Notes under the pieces: model-generated
Told to the model about the DNA's origin: nothing
What the model saw: the letters and a program-made list of their open reading frames with translations, nothing else
The model's database searches: none
Shown: piece by piece, positions 17,229-25,838 of the stretch
How positions within the stretch are numbered: position 1 is the first letter of the stretch
Layout of the letters: each line of letters opens with the position of its first letter
Made by a program: the position numbers and the translations under genes
NCBI RefSeq assembly: GCF_019966515.1
Contig: NZ_JAIMIB010000007.1
Span: forward strand, 124,001 to 188,000
DNA from: Roseovarius aestuarii
GTDB taxonomy: Bacteria > Pseudomonadota > Alphaproteobacteria > Rhodobacterales > Rhodobacteraceae
DNA length: 64,000 nt
Reading direction: 5' to 3'

Positions 17229-18001
17229 GTAAGGGGGACAATAAAATGAACGTCAAACCCGACTTCTCCAAAGGCAAGAATGTTGCCGAAACCGCCCCCG
17301 CCTTCCTGTCGGTCTGGGGTATGAAATCCTATTACGGCGAAAGCTATATCGTACAAGACATCAGCTTTAATGTGCACGAAGGCGAAATTCTCGCGCTTCT
17401 GGGGCGCAACGGCGCGGGTAAGACCACGACCCTGCGTTCGATTGCGCGGATGGACAGCCCTCAGCTGAACCATGGTGAGATCTGGTTGGACCACCAACCG
17501 TTGCACAAGATGGCCTCGCACGAGGCCTCGGTCGCGGGGATCGGCCTGGTGCCCGAAGATCGCCGTATCATCCCCGGCCTCACGGTCGAGGAAAACCTGC
17601 AACTCGCCCAGATCGCCCCGCCGATCGGCTGGTCGCTCGACCGACTCTATGAACTCTTCCCCCGCCTGCGCGAACGCCGCAAGCAGGAGGGCGTGACACT
17701 CTCGGGCGGCGAACAGCAGATGCTGGCGGTGGCCCGCGCACTTGCCCGCGATATCAAGGTGCTTCTTCTGGACGAACCTTACGAGGGGCTCGCCCCGGTG
17801 ATCGTCGATGAAATCGAAAAGACCCTGCGCATCATCAAGGAGCAGGGCATCACCACAATCATCGTGGAACAGAACGCCGTGCGTGCGCTGGAACTCGCCG
17901 ATCGCGCCGTGATTCTCGACACCGGCGGCATCGTTTTTGATGGCACCGCTGCAGAAGTGCTTGAAAACGAGGAACTGCGCGCCGAATATCTGGCGATCTG
18001 A
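17225..18001 (+). CDS. LivF-type ABC transporter ATP-binding protein
   Basis: A 258-residue ATPase with Walker A GRNGAGKTT, consensus signature LSGGEQQ, Walker B VLLLDEP and IIVEQNAVRALELADR. The ATG at 17225 overlaps the previous stop (ATGA); a second in-frame ATG at 17246 has AAGGGGG eight bases before it and may be the true or main start. It completes the transporter: one binding protein, two permeases, two ATPases. Confidence 0.92.
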   Translation: MSKGDNKMNVKPDFSKGKNVAETAPAFLSVWGMKSYYGESYIVQDISFNVHEGEILALLGRNGAGKTTTLRSIARMDSPQLNHGEIWLDHQPLHKMASHEASVAGIGLVPEDRRIIPGLTVEENLQLAQIAPPIGWSLDRLYELFPRLRERRKQEGVTLSGGEQQMLAVARALARDIKVLLLDEPYEGLAPVIVDEIEKTLRIIKEQGITTIIVEQNAVRALELADRAVILDTGGIVFDGTAAEVLENEELRAEYLAI

Positions 18002-18049
18002 GACCAATTGCCATGTGTTGGCCTGTTGATTGCAGCGCGCCGCGCGGGC

Positions 18050-18068
18050 ATACAGTATTCAACTGTAT
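18050..18068. promoter_or_regulatory. Inverted repeat before acs
   Basis: Perfect 7-bp arms ATACAGT and ACTGTAT around ATTCA, centred 30 bases before the acs start, in an 87-base gap. TTGATT (18026-18031) lies 17 bases before CATACA, a possible weak promoter overlapping the repeat. This suggests that acs has its own control in addition to read-through from the transporter genes. Confidence 0.45.
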
Positions 18069-18088
18069 ACAATTAAAAAGAGACAGAG

Positions 18089-20038
18089 ATGACCGATAAA
18101 ACCTATTCTCCCTCCGATGATTTCACCGCCGGCGCGCATATCGACGCTGCGAAATATGATGAGATGTACGCCGCCTCGATCAAAGACCCCGACGCATTCT
18201 GGGCTGAACAAGGCAAACGCATCGATTGGATCAAGCCTTATACCAAAGTCAAAAACGTCAGCTACGATTTCGGCAACGTCTCGATCAAATGGTTTGAGGA
18301 CGGCGAATTGAACATCGCCGCCAACTGCATCGACCGGCATCTTGAAGCCCGCAGCGATCAGACCGCGATCATCTGGGAACCTGACAGCCCGGATGAACCC
18401 GCGAAACACATCACCTATAAGGAGCTGCACGAGAACACCTGCAAGATGGCCAATGCCTATAAGGCGCTTGGCGTGGGCAAGGGCGACCGCGTTGTTCTCT
18501 ATATGCCGATGATCCCCGAGGCGGCTTACGCGATGCTGGCCTGCGCCCGGATCGGCGCCATCCACTCCATCGTCTTCGCCGGGTTCTCGCCCGATGCGCT
18601 GGCCGCGCGGGTGAACGGGTCCGAGGCGAAACTGGTGATCACCGCAGACGAGGCCCCACGCGGCGGTCGCAACACCGCGCTCAAGGTCAATGCCGACAAG
18701 GCGTTCAAGAACGTCACCCATGACTGCAAGATGCTGGTCGTCCAGCGCACCGGCGGCGATGTGGCAATGGAAGATGGCCGCGATCACTGGCTGCACGAGG
18801 TTCAGGCCAATGTCAGCGCCGATTGCCCGCCCGAGCCGATGAATGCTGAAGATCCTCTGTTTATTCTCTACACCTCCGGTTCCACCGGCGCGCCCAAGGG
18901 CGTGGTTCACACCACTGGCGGCTATATTGTCTACGCGGCGATGACGCACGAGCTGACTTTTGACTATCACGAGGGCGATATCTACTGGTGCACCGCGGAT
19001 GTGGGCTGGGTCACCGGCCATTCCTATATCGTCTACGGACCGCTCGCCAATGGCGCGACCACGCTGATGTTCGAAGGTGTTCCCACCTATCCCGACGCCT
19101 CCCGCTTCTGGCAGGTCTGCGAAAAGCACAAGGTCAACCAGTTCTACACCGCCCCCACCGCGATACGCGCGCTGATGGGCCAGGGCGATGATTACGTGAA
19201 CAAATGCGACCTGAGCGACCTAAAGGTTCTGGGCACGGTGGGTGAGCCGATCAACCCCGAAGCCTGGGAGTGGTATCACAACATCGTCGGCGGCGGCACC
19301 GTGCCGATCGTGGACACCTGGTGGCAGACTGAAACCGGCGGTCACCTGATGACCCCCTTGCCCGGCGCCCACGCGCTCAAACCCGGCTCGGCGATGAAGC
19401 CGTTCTTCGGGATCGAGCCTGTCGTGCTGGAGCCGACCACCGGCGCCGAAATCGACGGCAATGATGTCGAAGGGGTGCTCTGCATCCGCGACAGCTGGCC
19501 CGGCCAGATGCGCACCGTCTGGGGCGATCACGAGCGGTTCGAGAAGACCTATTTCTCGGATTACAAAGGCTATTACTTTACCGGTGACGGCTGCAAACGC
19601 GATGCCGACGGCGATTACTGGATCACCGGCCGCGTCGATGACGTGATCAACGTCTCGGGCCACCGCATGGGCACGGCGGAGGTGGAATCAGCGCTGGTCG
19701 CCCACCCCAAAGTCTCGGAAAGCGCCGTGGTCGGCTACCCGCATGAGATCAAGGGCCAGGGCATCTATTGCTACGTGACGCTGATGGGTGGCGAGGAATA
19801 TACCGACGAGCTCAAGGTGGAACTGCGCAACTGGGTCCGCCAGGAAATTGGCCCAATCGCGTCCCCGGACCTGATCCAGTGGGCCCCCGGCCTGCCCAAG
19901 ACCCGCTCGGGCAAGATCATGCGCCGCATCCTGCGCAAGATCGCCGAGAACGACTACGGCGCCCTGGGCGATACCTCGACTCTCGCTGATCCCTCAGTGG
20001 TGGACGATCTGATCGAAAACCGGATGAATCGGGGGTGA
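18089..20038 (+). CDS. acs: Acetyl-CoA synthetase
   Basis: A 649-residue AMP-forming acyl-CoA ligase of normal Acs length. It shows the adenylate motifs [19 protein letters not shown] and TWWQTETGG, the hinge region YYFTGDG, and the C-terminal [15 protein letters not shown], whose lysine is the usual acetylation control site. The Acs-specific Trp ([12 protein letters not shown]) favours acetate over longer acids. AAAGAGACAGAG precedes the ATG. Position at the end of the transporter cluster suggests that the imported compound is activated by this enzyme or is converted to acetate first. Confidence 0.96.
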   Translation: MTDKTYSPSDDFTAGAHIDAAKYDEMYAASIKDPDAFWAEQGKRIDWIKPYTKVKNVSYDFGNVSIKWFEDGELNIAANCIDRHLEARSDQTAIIWEPDSPDEPAKHITYKELHENTCKMANAYKALGVGKGDRVVLYMPMIPEAAYAMLACARIGAIHSIVFAGFSPDALAARVNGSEAKLVITADEAPRGGRNTALKVNADKAFKNVTHDCKMLVVQRTGGDVAMEDGRDHWLHEVQANVSADCPPEPMNAEDPLFILYTSGSTGAPKGVVHTTGGYIVYAAMTHELTFDYHEGDIYWCTADVGWVTGHSYIVYGPLANGATTLMFEGVPTYPDASRFWQVCEKHKVNQFYTAPTAIRALMGQGDDYVNKCDLSDLKVLGTVGEPINPEAWEWYHNIVGGGTVPIVDTWWQTETGGHLMTPLPGAHALKPGSAMKPFFGIEPVVLEPTTGAEIDGNDVEGVLCIRDSWPGQMRTVWGDHERFEKTYFSDYKGYYFTGDGCKRDADGDYWITGRVDDVINVSGHRMGTAEVESALVAHPKVSESAVVGYPHEIKGQGIYCYVTLMGGEEYTDELKVELRNWVRQEIGPIASPDLIQWAPGLPKTRSGKIMRRILRKIAENDYGALGDTSTLADPSVVDDLIENRMNRG

Positions 20039-20058
20039 GGGCGATGGTGACACGTCTG

Positions 20059-20105
20059 CGGGGTCTTTCCCCGTTTGCGGCTGAAAGCGTCCACTGGACG
20101 CTTTC
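20059..20105 (+). terminator. Tandem hairpins after acs
   Basis: CGGGG-TCTTT-CCCCG followed by TTT (20059-20076), then a longer stem with arms GAAAGCGTCC and GGACGCTTTC around ACT (20083-20105). Neither has a long T tract. They are the only candidates for ending the acs transcript. Confidence 0.45.
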
Positions 20106-20122
20106 CAAGACGCTGCTCACCG

Positions 20123-20164
20123 CTCGCCGAAATCCAGGTCGTCGACCACCTCATCAAGAACAAA
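20123..20164 (+). pseudogene. Relic resembling the last codons of acs
   Basis: Read in frame, these 14 codons give LAEIQVVDHLIKNK. The true acs 3' end encodes [14 protein letters not shown], so nine of 14 residues agree. The stretch has no start and no long frame. It may be the remnant of an acs duplicate; chance similarity cannot be excluded. Confidence 0.35.
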
Positions 20165-20278
20165 GCGAACAATACTAACCCTGTCCCCGCATACAGGAAT
20201 TGAAACCCTACCGATCCGGCTGAAATATCTGATCACCCTGCGTCAGATTCGTGCCTGAAGCGGCTTTGCGCACAGATT

Positions 20279-21898
20279 TCAGCCCGCATCACGCAGGTGT
20301 TCGGGTGGCTCGAAACCCTCTTCAATTGGATCAACTCTCAGGTCGCCCCACTTAGATTCCAGGAACCATGAGACTTGGTCGGCGGGCACCGCCTTTTCGA
20401 ACAGGAAACCTTGCCCCAGCGAGCAATTCAGCGACTGAAGATAACCAAGGTCCTCCGATGACTCGATACCCTCCGCCGTCACATCAAGCTCAAGCCCGTT
20501 TGCAAGCGCCATAATGCCCGTGACAATTTTCTGATTTTGCGGTTCCGCGGCGATGTTGGTGACAAAGCTCCGGTCAATCTTTATCCGATCAAACGGCAGT
20601 TGCCGCAGGCTTGCCAGGCTGGAATATCCGGTTCCGAAATCGTCAAGGGCTACTGCGACTCCTAGATCTTTCAACGCATCGAGTTTTGCCCGCGCAACAT
20701 TGAAATCATGAATGACCGAACTTTCCGTAATTTCGATTGTCAGCCGGCGCGCATCAAACTCGCTTTCCTTCAGTATCTCTTTGATCTGATCCACCAACTT
20801 TGGATCGTGGAACTGGTAAGGCGAAACATTGAAGGAAATCGAAAGCGCAGAATCCCATTGCGTGGCTAACATGCAGGCGCGTCGCAATATGCTATGACCA
20901 AGGCTGCCGATCTGGCCGCTATCTTCGGCAATAGCGATGAATACATCGGGCGGTATCTGACCGCGCGTCTTGTGGTTCCAACGCGCTAGAATCTCAAATC
21001 CGATCAGCTTGTTCGATTCGATCTCAATAATTGGCTGAAACCACGGTTCGATATCGGATTTGATGATCGCTTCTCGCAATTCAGCTTCGATCTCTGCCCG
21101 TTCGTGGGACTGGCGATCCAATTCAGCGTCATACCAGGCAAATCGGCCTCGGCCTTCATTCTTCGCCATATATAAGGCTTTATCGGCCCGCCGAAGCGCC
21201 TCGGCGCAGGACGTTGCGGTATTCCATTTGACCAGCCCGATGCTGCAACTGATAAAAATCTGATTGTCCTCGTATTCGACAGCATCTTCCATCGTGTGCA
21301 GTATCCGCCGGACCACACGCTCGATCTTAAGCACATCAGCCGAACTCTCGAAAATCACCGCAAATTCGTCACCACCAAGCCGTGCCAGAACATTGTCCGG
21401 CCCAACCTCTTCTCGCAGCCTTCGAGCCACCGTCTGCAGTGTCAGGTCGCCAGCAGCGTGGCCATGCAGATCGTTGACCGGCTTGAACCGGTCCAGATCG
21501 ATCATCGCGATACCTCTTTCATCTGCATTCGAGGCTTTATCCGCAATTTGCTCCAGCGCGGATGAGAAAGCCCGGCGATTCATCAACCCCGTCAACGGAT
21601 CGTGGCGGGCATTTTTTTCGGCGCGTTGACGCTGGGCTTCGCGTTCAAGAGTAAGCTTTTTCAGCCGGCGCCATTGGAAACCAATTGAAAAAATCAAAGC
21701 TACCGTAAGGTTCAGGATAAGAAGAGCGAACTCATCAAGATCCCAATCTTCATGCGCACGGCTGTACTCATAAAACCGTTCGAACAGTTCCATTTCTGCC
21801 AATATCGGCCATGTAACGATTGCCGAGATAAAAAACGCCGCAGGTATAGCGGATGCCCTGGCGAACCGAGGGAGCGAAAACGATGAATCCGGTACCAT
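20279..21898 (-). CDS. Membrane-anchored GGDEF/EAL cyclic-di-GMP protein
   Basis: A 539-residue protein with two N-terminal membrane segments (about 14-32 and 56-73), a short coiled coil, a GGDEF domain (active-site LGGDEF intact, about 100-265) and an EAL domain (about 275-525). The EAL signature itself reads EIL (GFEILARW), which keeps the metal-binding glutamate. The remaining catalytic set is present: FNVSP, EITES, DDFGTGYSSL, KIDRSFV, AEGIES. Both synthesis and hydrolysis of c-di-GMP are possible. It stands alone between acs and ogt. Confidence 0.92.
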   Translation of the reverse strand: MVPDSSFSLPRFARASAIPAAFFISAIVTWPILAEMELFERFYEYSRAHEDWDLDEFALLILNLTVALIFSIGFQWRRLKKLTLEREAQRQRAEKNARHDPLTGLMNRRAFSSALEQIADKASNADERGIAMIDLDRFKPVNDLHGHAAGDLTLQTVARRLREEVGPDNVLARLGGDEFAVIFESSADVLKIERVVRRILHTMEDAVEYEDNQIFISCSIGLVKWNTATSCAEALRRADKALYMAKNEGRGRFAWYDAELDRQSHERAEIEAELREAIIKSDIEPWFQPIIEIESNKLIGFEILARWNHKTRGQIPPDVFIAIAEDSGQIGSLGHSILRRACMLATQWDSALSISFNVSPYQFHDPKLVDQIKEILKESEFDARRLTIEITESSVIHDFNVARAKLDALKDLGVAVALDDFGTGYSSLASLRQLPFDRIKIDRSFVTNIAAEPQNQKIVTGIMALANGLELDVTAEGIESSEDLGYLQSLNCSLGQGFLFEKAVPADQVSWFLESKWGDLRVDPIEEGFEPPEHLRDAG

Positions 21899-21988
21899 AT
21901 CTTACTCGTTCTAAAATTGGAGTGCGTGGCAAATTGCGGGAAATCGACTGCGTTTCGGTAAACCACTGGCCCGGAACTGCTTCGAATT

Positions 21989-22132
21989 TTAGCGAATAGC
22001 GGCACGAACCTCTTCGCCTGCAAGTCTCTGCTCATAGGGCGTGGGTAGACGCATCATGTCTCGCTGCACCTGGCTGGCTTGTCTGAAATCAGGCAGGTTA
22101 TGAAATCCCGCAACTTCCGGGTTGAGGGGCAT
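21989..22132 (-). CDS. Possible 47-residue small protein
   Basis: A short leftward frame (MPLNPEVAGFHNLPDFRQAS...RLAGEEVRAAIR) with protein-like, amphipathic composition. An in-frame GTG at 22147 preceded by GGAG would add five residues. It fits exactly in the gap between the GGDEF/EAL gene and ogt. No family recognised, and the ribosome binding site is not strong. Confidence 0.33.
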   Translation of the reverse strand: MPLNPEVAGFHNLPDFRQASQVQRDMMRLPTPYEQRLAGEEVRAAIR

Positions 22133-22156
22133 CGCAAGTTCGACCACACTATCTCC

Positions 22157-22612
22157 ATGCCCTCCGCCTCTCTCGATACACCCATCGGCCCGCTGACCGT
22201 TGATGCCCGTGACGGCAAAATCTTTCGCGTGCGGTGGGTGGATGATCCCTCGGGTGAGATCACGCCAGAATTACAGGCCGCTGTCGATCAGCTCCGCGTC
22301 TATTTCGCGGGTGAGCTTGAAACCTTCGATCTGCCACTCCACGTCGATGGCTCGGATCTGCAACGCGCAGTTTGCGATGCGATGTACGCCATCCCTCTGG
22401 GCGAGACGCGGACCTATGGCGATCTGGCCGCCGAACTGGGCGTTCCCGCGCAGGCCATCGGCGGCGCATGTGGCGGCAATCCGATCCCGGTGATCATTCC
22501 CTGCCACCGGATTCTGGGCGCATCGACCCTCGGTGGATTTTCGGGCATGGGCGGGGTTGAAACCAAGGTCTGGCTGTTGCGCCACGAAAAGGCCGCTGGC
22601 CTGCTGATCTGA
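22157..22612 (+). CDS. ogt: Methylated-DNA--protein-cysteine S-methyltransferase
   Basis: A 151-residue suicide DNA-repair protein. The acceptor motif PCHRI (cysteine 116) and the DNA-binding segment AVCDAMYAIPLGETRTYGDLA are intact, as is the asparagine hinge (GNPIPVIIPCH). Start at 22157 (MPSASLDTPIGPL) matches where homologues begin; in-frame ATGs at 22079 and 22100 would add non-conserved residues. No strong ribosome binding site precedes any of them. It repairs O6-alkylguanine without AdaA-type regulatory domains. Confidence 0.92.
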   Translation: MPSASLDTPIGPLTVDARDGKIFRVRWVDDPSGEITPELQAAVDQLRVYFAGELETFDLPLHVDGSDLQRAVCDAMYAIPLGETRTYGDLAAELGVPAQAIGGACGGNPIPVIIPCHRILGASTLGGFSGMGGVETKVWLLRHEKAAGLLI

Positions 22613-22680
22613 GCCCGCAAGCATATTCCGTAAGTGCCCCCTCTGAGGCCGATCTGATTATGTACGTTTTATGCATACGG

Positions 22681-22699
22681 AACGTACGTCCCGTACGTT
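22681..22699. terminator. Perfect palindromic hairpin between convergent ogt and pcs
   Basis: Arms AACGTACG and CGTACGTT with a three-base loop, followed by TTTGG on the plus strand. It lies between the stops of two convergent genes and probably terminates ogt; the minus-strand tail is poor in T. Confidence 0.5.
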
Positions 22700-22707
22700 T
22701 TGGCACC

Positions 22708-23400
22708 TCAGCCGCGTGCCGGAACAATCTGTTGCACGATGCCGACAAAAATCAGATAGAGCGATGTCACCACCAGCCCCCAATGAGCCCAGCTTTGTGG
22801 ATGGAAATCGACCCAGGCGGCCCATCCGGCAAAGAAGGTCCAGGCAAGGGCGATGGGCAATGAAAGTGTCCGCCACCGCTCGGTCCGGACCGGGTGGATG
22901 AACTTCAGCGGTGTGAACATCGCCACCGCCAGCACCGCGACAAGCACGAGGCTGATCCAGAAATTAGGCTCGATCGCGAAGAGAACCAGCACCAGCATAT
23001 TCCAGCATGCGGGGAAGCCGGAAAAGGAATTATCCCTTGTTTTCATGCGTGTATCGACAAGATATAGCGCGCTGGCAAAGGTAATGACGATGATCGCGAA
23101 CCAGCCTGTCCAACCCGGCAAAAGGCCCGATTTGAAAAGTGCGAAGGCCGGGATGAAGATATAAGTGAGGTAGTCGATGATCATATCGAGGATATTGCCG
23201 TCGAACTGCGGGCTATAGGTCTTGACCTCGTATTTGCGCGCCAACGGGCCATCAATGCCGTCTACAACGAAAGCCACGACCAGCCACAGGAACATCAGAC
23301 TCCACTTTTCGTCCACCGCAGCCAGCATCGCCAGCATGGCAAACACCGCCCCCGTCGCGGTAAAGAGATGAACGGCTAAGGCCTTGAATTCACGCGTCAT
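22708..23400 (-). CDS. pcs: Phosphatidylcholine synthase
   Basis: A 230-residue membrane protein with seven to eight hydrophobic segments and the CDP-alcohol phosphotransferase motif near residue 48: DGPLAR, then FDGNILDMIID, matching D-G-x2-A-R-x8-9-G-x3-D-x3-D. Length and the motif context (VDGIDGPLARKYEVKTYSP) fit bacterial Pcs, which condenses CDP-diacylglycerol with choline directly. This suggests phosphatidylcholine in the membrane and a need for external choline, in keeping with a BCCT carrier elsewhere in the window. Confidence 0.93.
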   Translation of the reverse strand: MTREFKALAVHLFTATGAVFAMLAMLAAVDEKWSLMFLWLVVAFVVDGIDGPLARKYEVKTYSPQFDGNILDMIIDYLTYIFIPAFALFKSGLLPGWTGWFAIIVITFASALYLVDTRMKTRDNSFSGFPACWNMLVLVLFAIEPNFWISLVLVAVLAVAMFTPLKFIHPVRTERWRTLSLPIALAWTFFAGWAAWVDFHPQSWAHWGLVVTSLYLIFVGIVQQIVPARG

Positions 23401-23435
23401 GTGTTCCTCATGCAGAAAAGTTGCTGCAGGTGCAA

Positions 23436-24350
23436 TCAGGCTTTGGGATGGGTGGCCTGATAGACCTCCATCAACCTGGCGGTATCAACCGCTGTGTAGG
23501 CCTGTGTAGTGGATAAGGAGGCATGGCCGAGCAGTTCCTGAATGGCGCGCAGGTCTCCGCCAGCATTGAGTAAATGGGTGGCAAAACTATGCCGCATCGC
23601 ATGCGGCGTTGCACTCGCAGGCAGGCCAAGCTGCAGGCGAACGCCTTCGATCAGTTTCTGGACGATGCGCGGGTTCAGCTTACCGCCCCTGACACCGCGA
23701 AAGACCGGCAGGTCATCGGCTTGCGGATGCGGGCATAGGGCCAGATACCGGGCCATCGCCTGACGCACTGCGGGAATGACCGGGACGATCCTTTCCTTGC
23801 CACCCTTACCAGTAATGCGCAAAACTTCATCCAGTGGCAGATTGCGCCCAGTAAGACCAAGCGCTTCGGAGATGCGCAGCCCACAGCCGTAAAGTACCGT
23901 CAACACCGCCTGATCACGTGCGACAACCCATGGGGTATCATGTTGAAACTCAACGGTTTCAATAACGTCCCGCGCCGCTTCAGCCGACAGGGGCCTTGGC
24001 AGTTTGCGCTGGAACTTGGGCGAACGGGTCGCCAACACCGCGGTTGGCTCAAAACCTTCACGCTCGGACAGCCAGCGATAGAAGCTTTTCACAGCTGACA
24101 GTTTCCGCGCCAGCGATCGCGCACTCACATTCTGCCCGCGCACCGACGCCATCCAGCTGCGCATATCGCCTACCGAAATTCGCGCCAACGCGGAGAGGCC
24201 CTGGGTTTCGCCGCGGTGTTCCGTCATGAACGCCAGAAAACCGGCGACATCACGTCCATAGGCGTCAATGGTATTCTCTGCCGCCCCGCCAAGCGCTTTG
24301 CGAGCGTCGAGCCAGCCCTGCAACGCATCGCGAGCGGCAGATGAGATCAT
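23436..24350 (-). CDS. xerC: Site-specific tyrosine recombinase XerC
   Basis: A 304-residue recombinase: SAM-like core-binding domain (about 5-95) and catalytic domain with the arginine of GCGLRISEAL, lysine in GKGGKERIVP, HAMRHSFATHL, and LGHASLSTTQAYT with the tyrosine nucleophile. Size and the absence of a neighbouring phage mark it as housekeeping XerC, which resolves chromosome dimers with XerD at dif. Its ATG overlaps the DUF484 stop by four bases, the usual alphaproteobacterial pairing. Confidence 0.93.
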   Translation of the reverse strand: MISSAARDALQGWLDARKALGGAAENTIDAYGRDVAGFLAFMTEHRGETQGLSALARISVGDMRSWMASVRGQNVSARSLARKLSAVKSFYRWLSEREGFEPTAVLATRSPKFQRKLPRPLSAEAARDVIETVEFQHDTPWVVARDQAVLTVLYGCGLRISEALGLTGRNLPLDEVLRITGKGGKERIVPVIPAVRQAMARYLALCPHPQADDLPVFRGVRGGKLNPRIVQKLIEGVRLQLGLPASATPHAMRHSFATHLLNAGGDLRAIQELLGHASLSTTQAYTAVDTARLMEVYQATHPKA

Positions 24351-25054
24351 GACAACCAGCGGCGCATGGCCCGTTCGAAAACACCCGCAAAAAAGGCAAG
24401 AAGGTCAGTACCTTGCTGCGGCGTGAACTGATGCGGGTCTTCCGAGCCAAGTGCCAGCATCCCCGGCAAGCGCCCATCGCCGAAATCCAGCATGAGGCAG
24501 GCCTCGGACCGAACAAACTCGGCGCCCCGGCCATAGATCCGCATATCGCCCTCGTGGGTCTGCCTTAGAGTGACCGGACGCACGGGTGTGTTTCGCCCGG
24601 TATCCAGATAGGTTTCGATAAACCCCGGCTCGGCGACGGTCAAAACATCACCCAGCTTCTTGACCGCGGGATCGCTTTCATCCTGCACGGTCTCAAGCAC
24701 CAGCCTGATCATGTCGACCCGAAGAATGCCCGCCACCTCGCCACCGAGATCCATCAGGAACGCCTCGAACTCCACCGGGTCAAGCATCCGTAGAACCGCC
24801 CGGTGCACCTGATTAGTGCCCGCCAGGTTTTCGTAAGCCGCAGCGATGACGCTGCGATGCGTATCTTCCAGCCGGTCCAGCCGTGCCTCTAGCCGTTTCA
24901 TGGCGATGCCGCGCAAATCGACGATATTATCGCCCATTGCGCGCTCGTTCGCCGCGACCAGAGCCCGCATAAGGTCTTGATCTTCAAGAATAACGTCAGG
25001 CTGCGCGATGATATGCTCACGCAGGGTGTCTTCGAGCTCGGGCTTGCTACTCAT
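24347..25054 (-). CDS. DUF484 family protein
   Basis: A 235-residue protein with the DUF484 pattern: N-terminal LREHIIAQPDVILEDQDLMRALV, a coiled coil (MKRLEARLDRLEDTHRSVIAAAYENL), then a GAF-like domain (about 90-230) containing GSEDPHQFTPQQGTDLLAFFAGVFE. The exact role is unknown; it is co-translated with xerC by a four-base overlap, here as in many proteobacteria. Confidence 0.93.
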   Translation of the reverse strand: MSSKPELEDTLREHIIAQPDVILEDQDLMRALVAANERAMGDNIVDLRGIAMKRLEARLDRLEDTHRSVIAAAYENLAGTNQVHRAVLRMLDPVEFEAFLMDLGGEVAGILRVDMIRLVLETVQDESDPAVKKLGDVLTVAEPGFIETYLDTGRNTPVRPVTLRQTHEGDMRIYGRGAEFVRSEACLMLDFGDGRLPGMLALGSEDPHQFTPQQGTDLLAFFAGVFERAMRRWLS

Positions 25055-25094
25055 TAAACGCCTCAGTTTTCTTTTTCGCCCTTATAGCATGGGA

Positions 25095-25748
25095 TCACAG
25101 GATTTTCTGCCCTGTTTTTTCCCAATCTGACAAAAATGCTTCCAACCCTTTGTCGGTCAATACATGCTCAGCCATCTGCTTGATTACCTTAGGCGGTGCA
25201 GTCATGACATCTGCGCCGATCATCGCGGATTGATAGGCGTGATTCACCGAGCGAATCGAGGCCGCAAGAATCTGAGTTTCATAGCCGTAATTGTCATAGA
25301 TCTGGCGGATATCCGAAATCAGGTCCATCCCATCGAGATTGATATCATCCAGCCGCCCGATGAAGGGACTGATGAAAGTCGCGCCAGCCTTTGCCGCCAG
25401 AAGCGCCTGATTGGCCGAGAAACAGAGAGTGACATTCACCATGTTGCCTTCGTTCGTCAGCACGTTACAGGCTTTCAGACCGGCCCATGTCAGCGGCACT
25501 TTCACGGCGATATTATCGGCAATCTTGGCCAGCTTGCGACCTTCGGCGATCATCGCGTCAGCCTCGGTCGCGACCACCTCGGCACTGACCGGACCATCGA
25601 CCATGTCGGCGATTTCCTTGGTGACTTCCAGAATATCCCTGCCCGATTTCATGATCAGCGATGGGTTGGTGGTCACGCCATCAACCATGCCGAGGTCATT
25701 CAGTTCGGCAATCTGATCAACTTCGGCGGTATCTACGAAAAATTTCAT
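25095..25748 (-). CDS. fsa: Transaldolase / fructose-6-phosphate aldolase family
   Basis: A 217-residue TIM-barrel enzyme of the short MipB/TalC class. Signatures: [13 protein letters not shown] at the start, GVTTNPSLI, the Schiff-base lysine in [11 protein letters not shown], and [10 protein letters not shown]. The short form is usually annotated transaldolase (pentose phosphate pathway) or fructose-6-phosphate aldolase; sequence alone does not separate the two reactions. It is divergent from priA with a 90-base gap. Confidence 0.93.
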   Translation of the reverse strand: MKFFVDTAEVDQIAELNDLGMVDGVTTNPSLIMKSGRDILEVTKEIADMVDGPVSAEVVATEADAMIAEGRKLAKIADNIAVKVPLTWAGLKACNVLTNEGNMVNVTLCFSANQALLAAKAGATFISPFIGRLDDINLDGMDLISDIRQIYDNYGYETQILAASIRSVNHAYQSAMIGADVMTAPPKVIKQMAEHVLTDKGLEAFLSDWEKTGQKIL

Positions 25749-25838
25749 GTATGGGATCCATTTGCGCGGGTTGGAGTTTCTGCCTCTAGCGTTTACCTCA
25801 TTGGGTGTGATGCCGAAACCCCTGAACCGGAGCGCCTG

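Noticed and set aside
12765-18001. Urea transporter (urtABCDE)
   Set aside because: The overall layout is similar, but no urease genes are nearby, and the ScfR and acs neighbours point to another substrate.
22661-22699. Repeated TACGTT/AACGTA words as a possible regulator site
   Set aside because: They lie between two convergent gene ends, where a terminator is the simpler explanation.
25164-25838. N-terminal extension of priA through the fsa gene
   Set aside because: The extension is antisense to fsa and lacks PriA-like sequence; the TTG at 25839 has a ribosome binding site.
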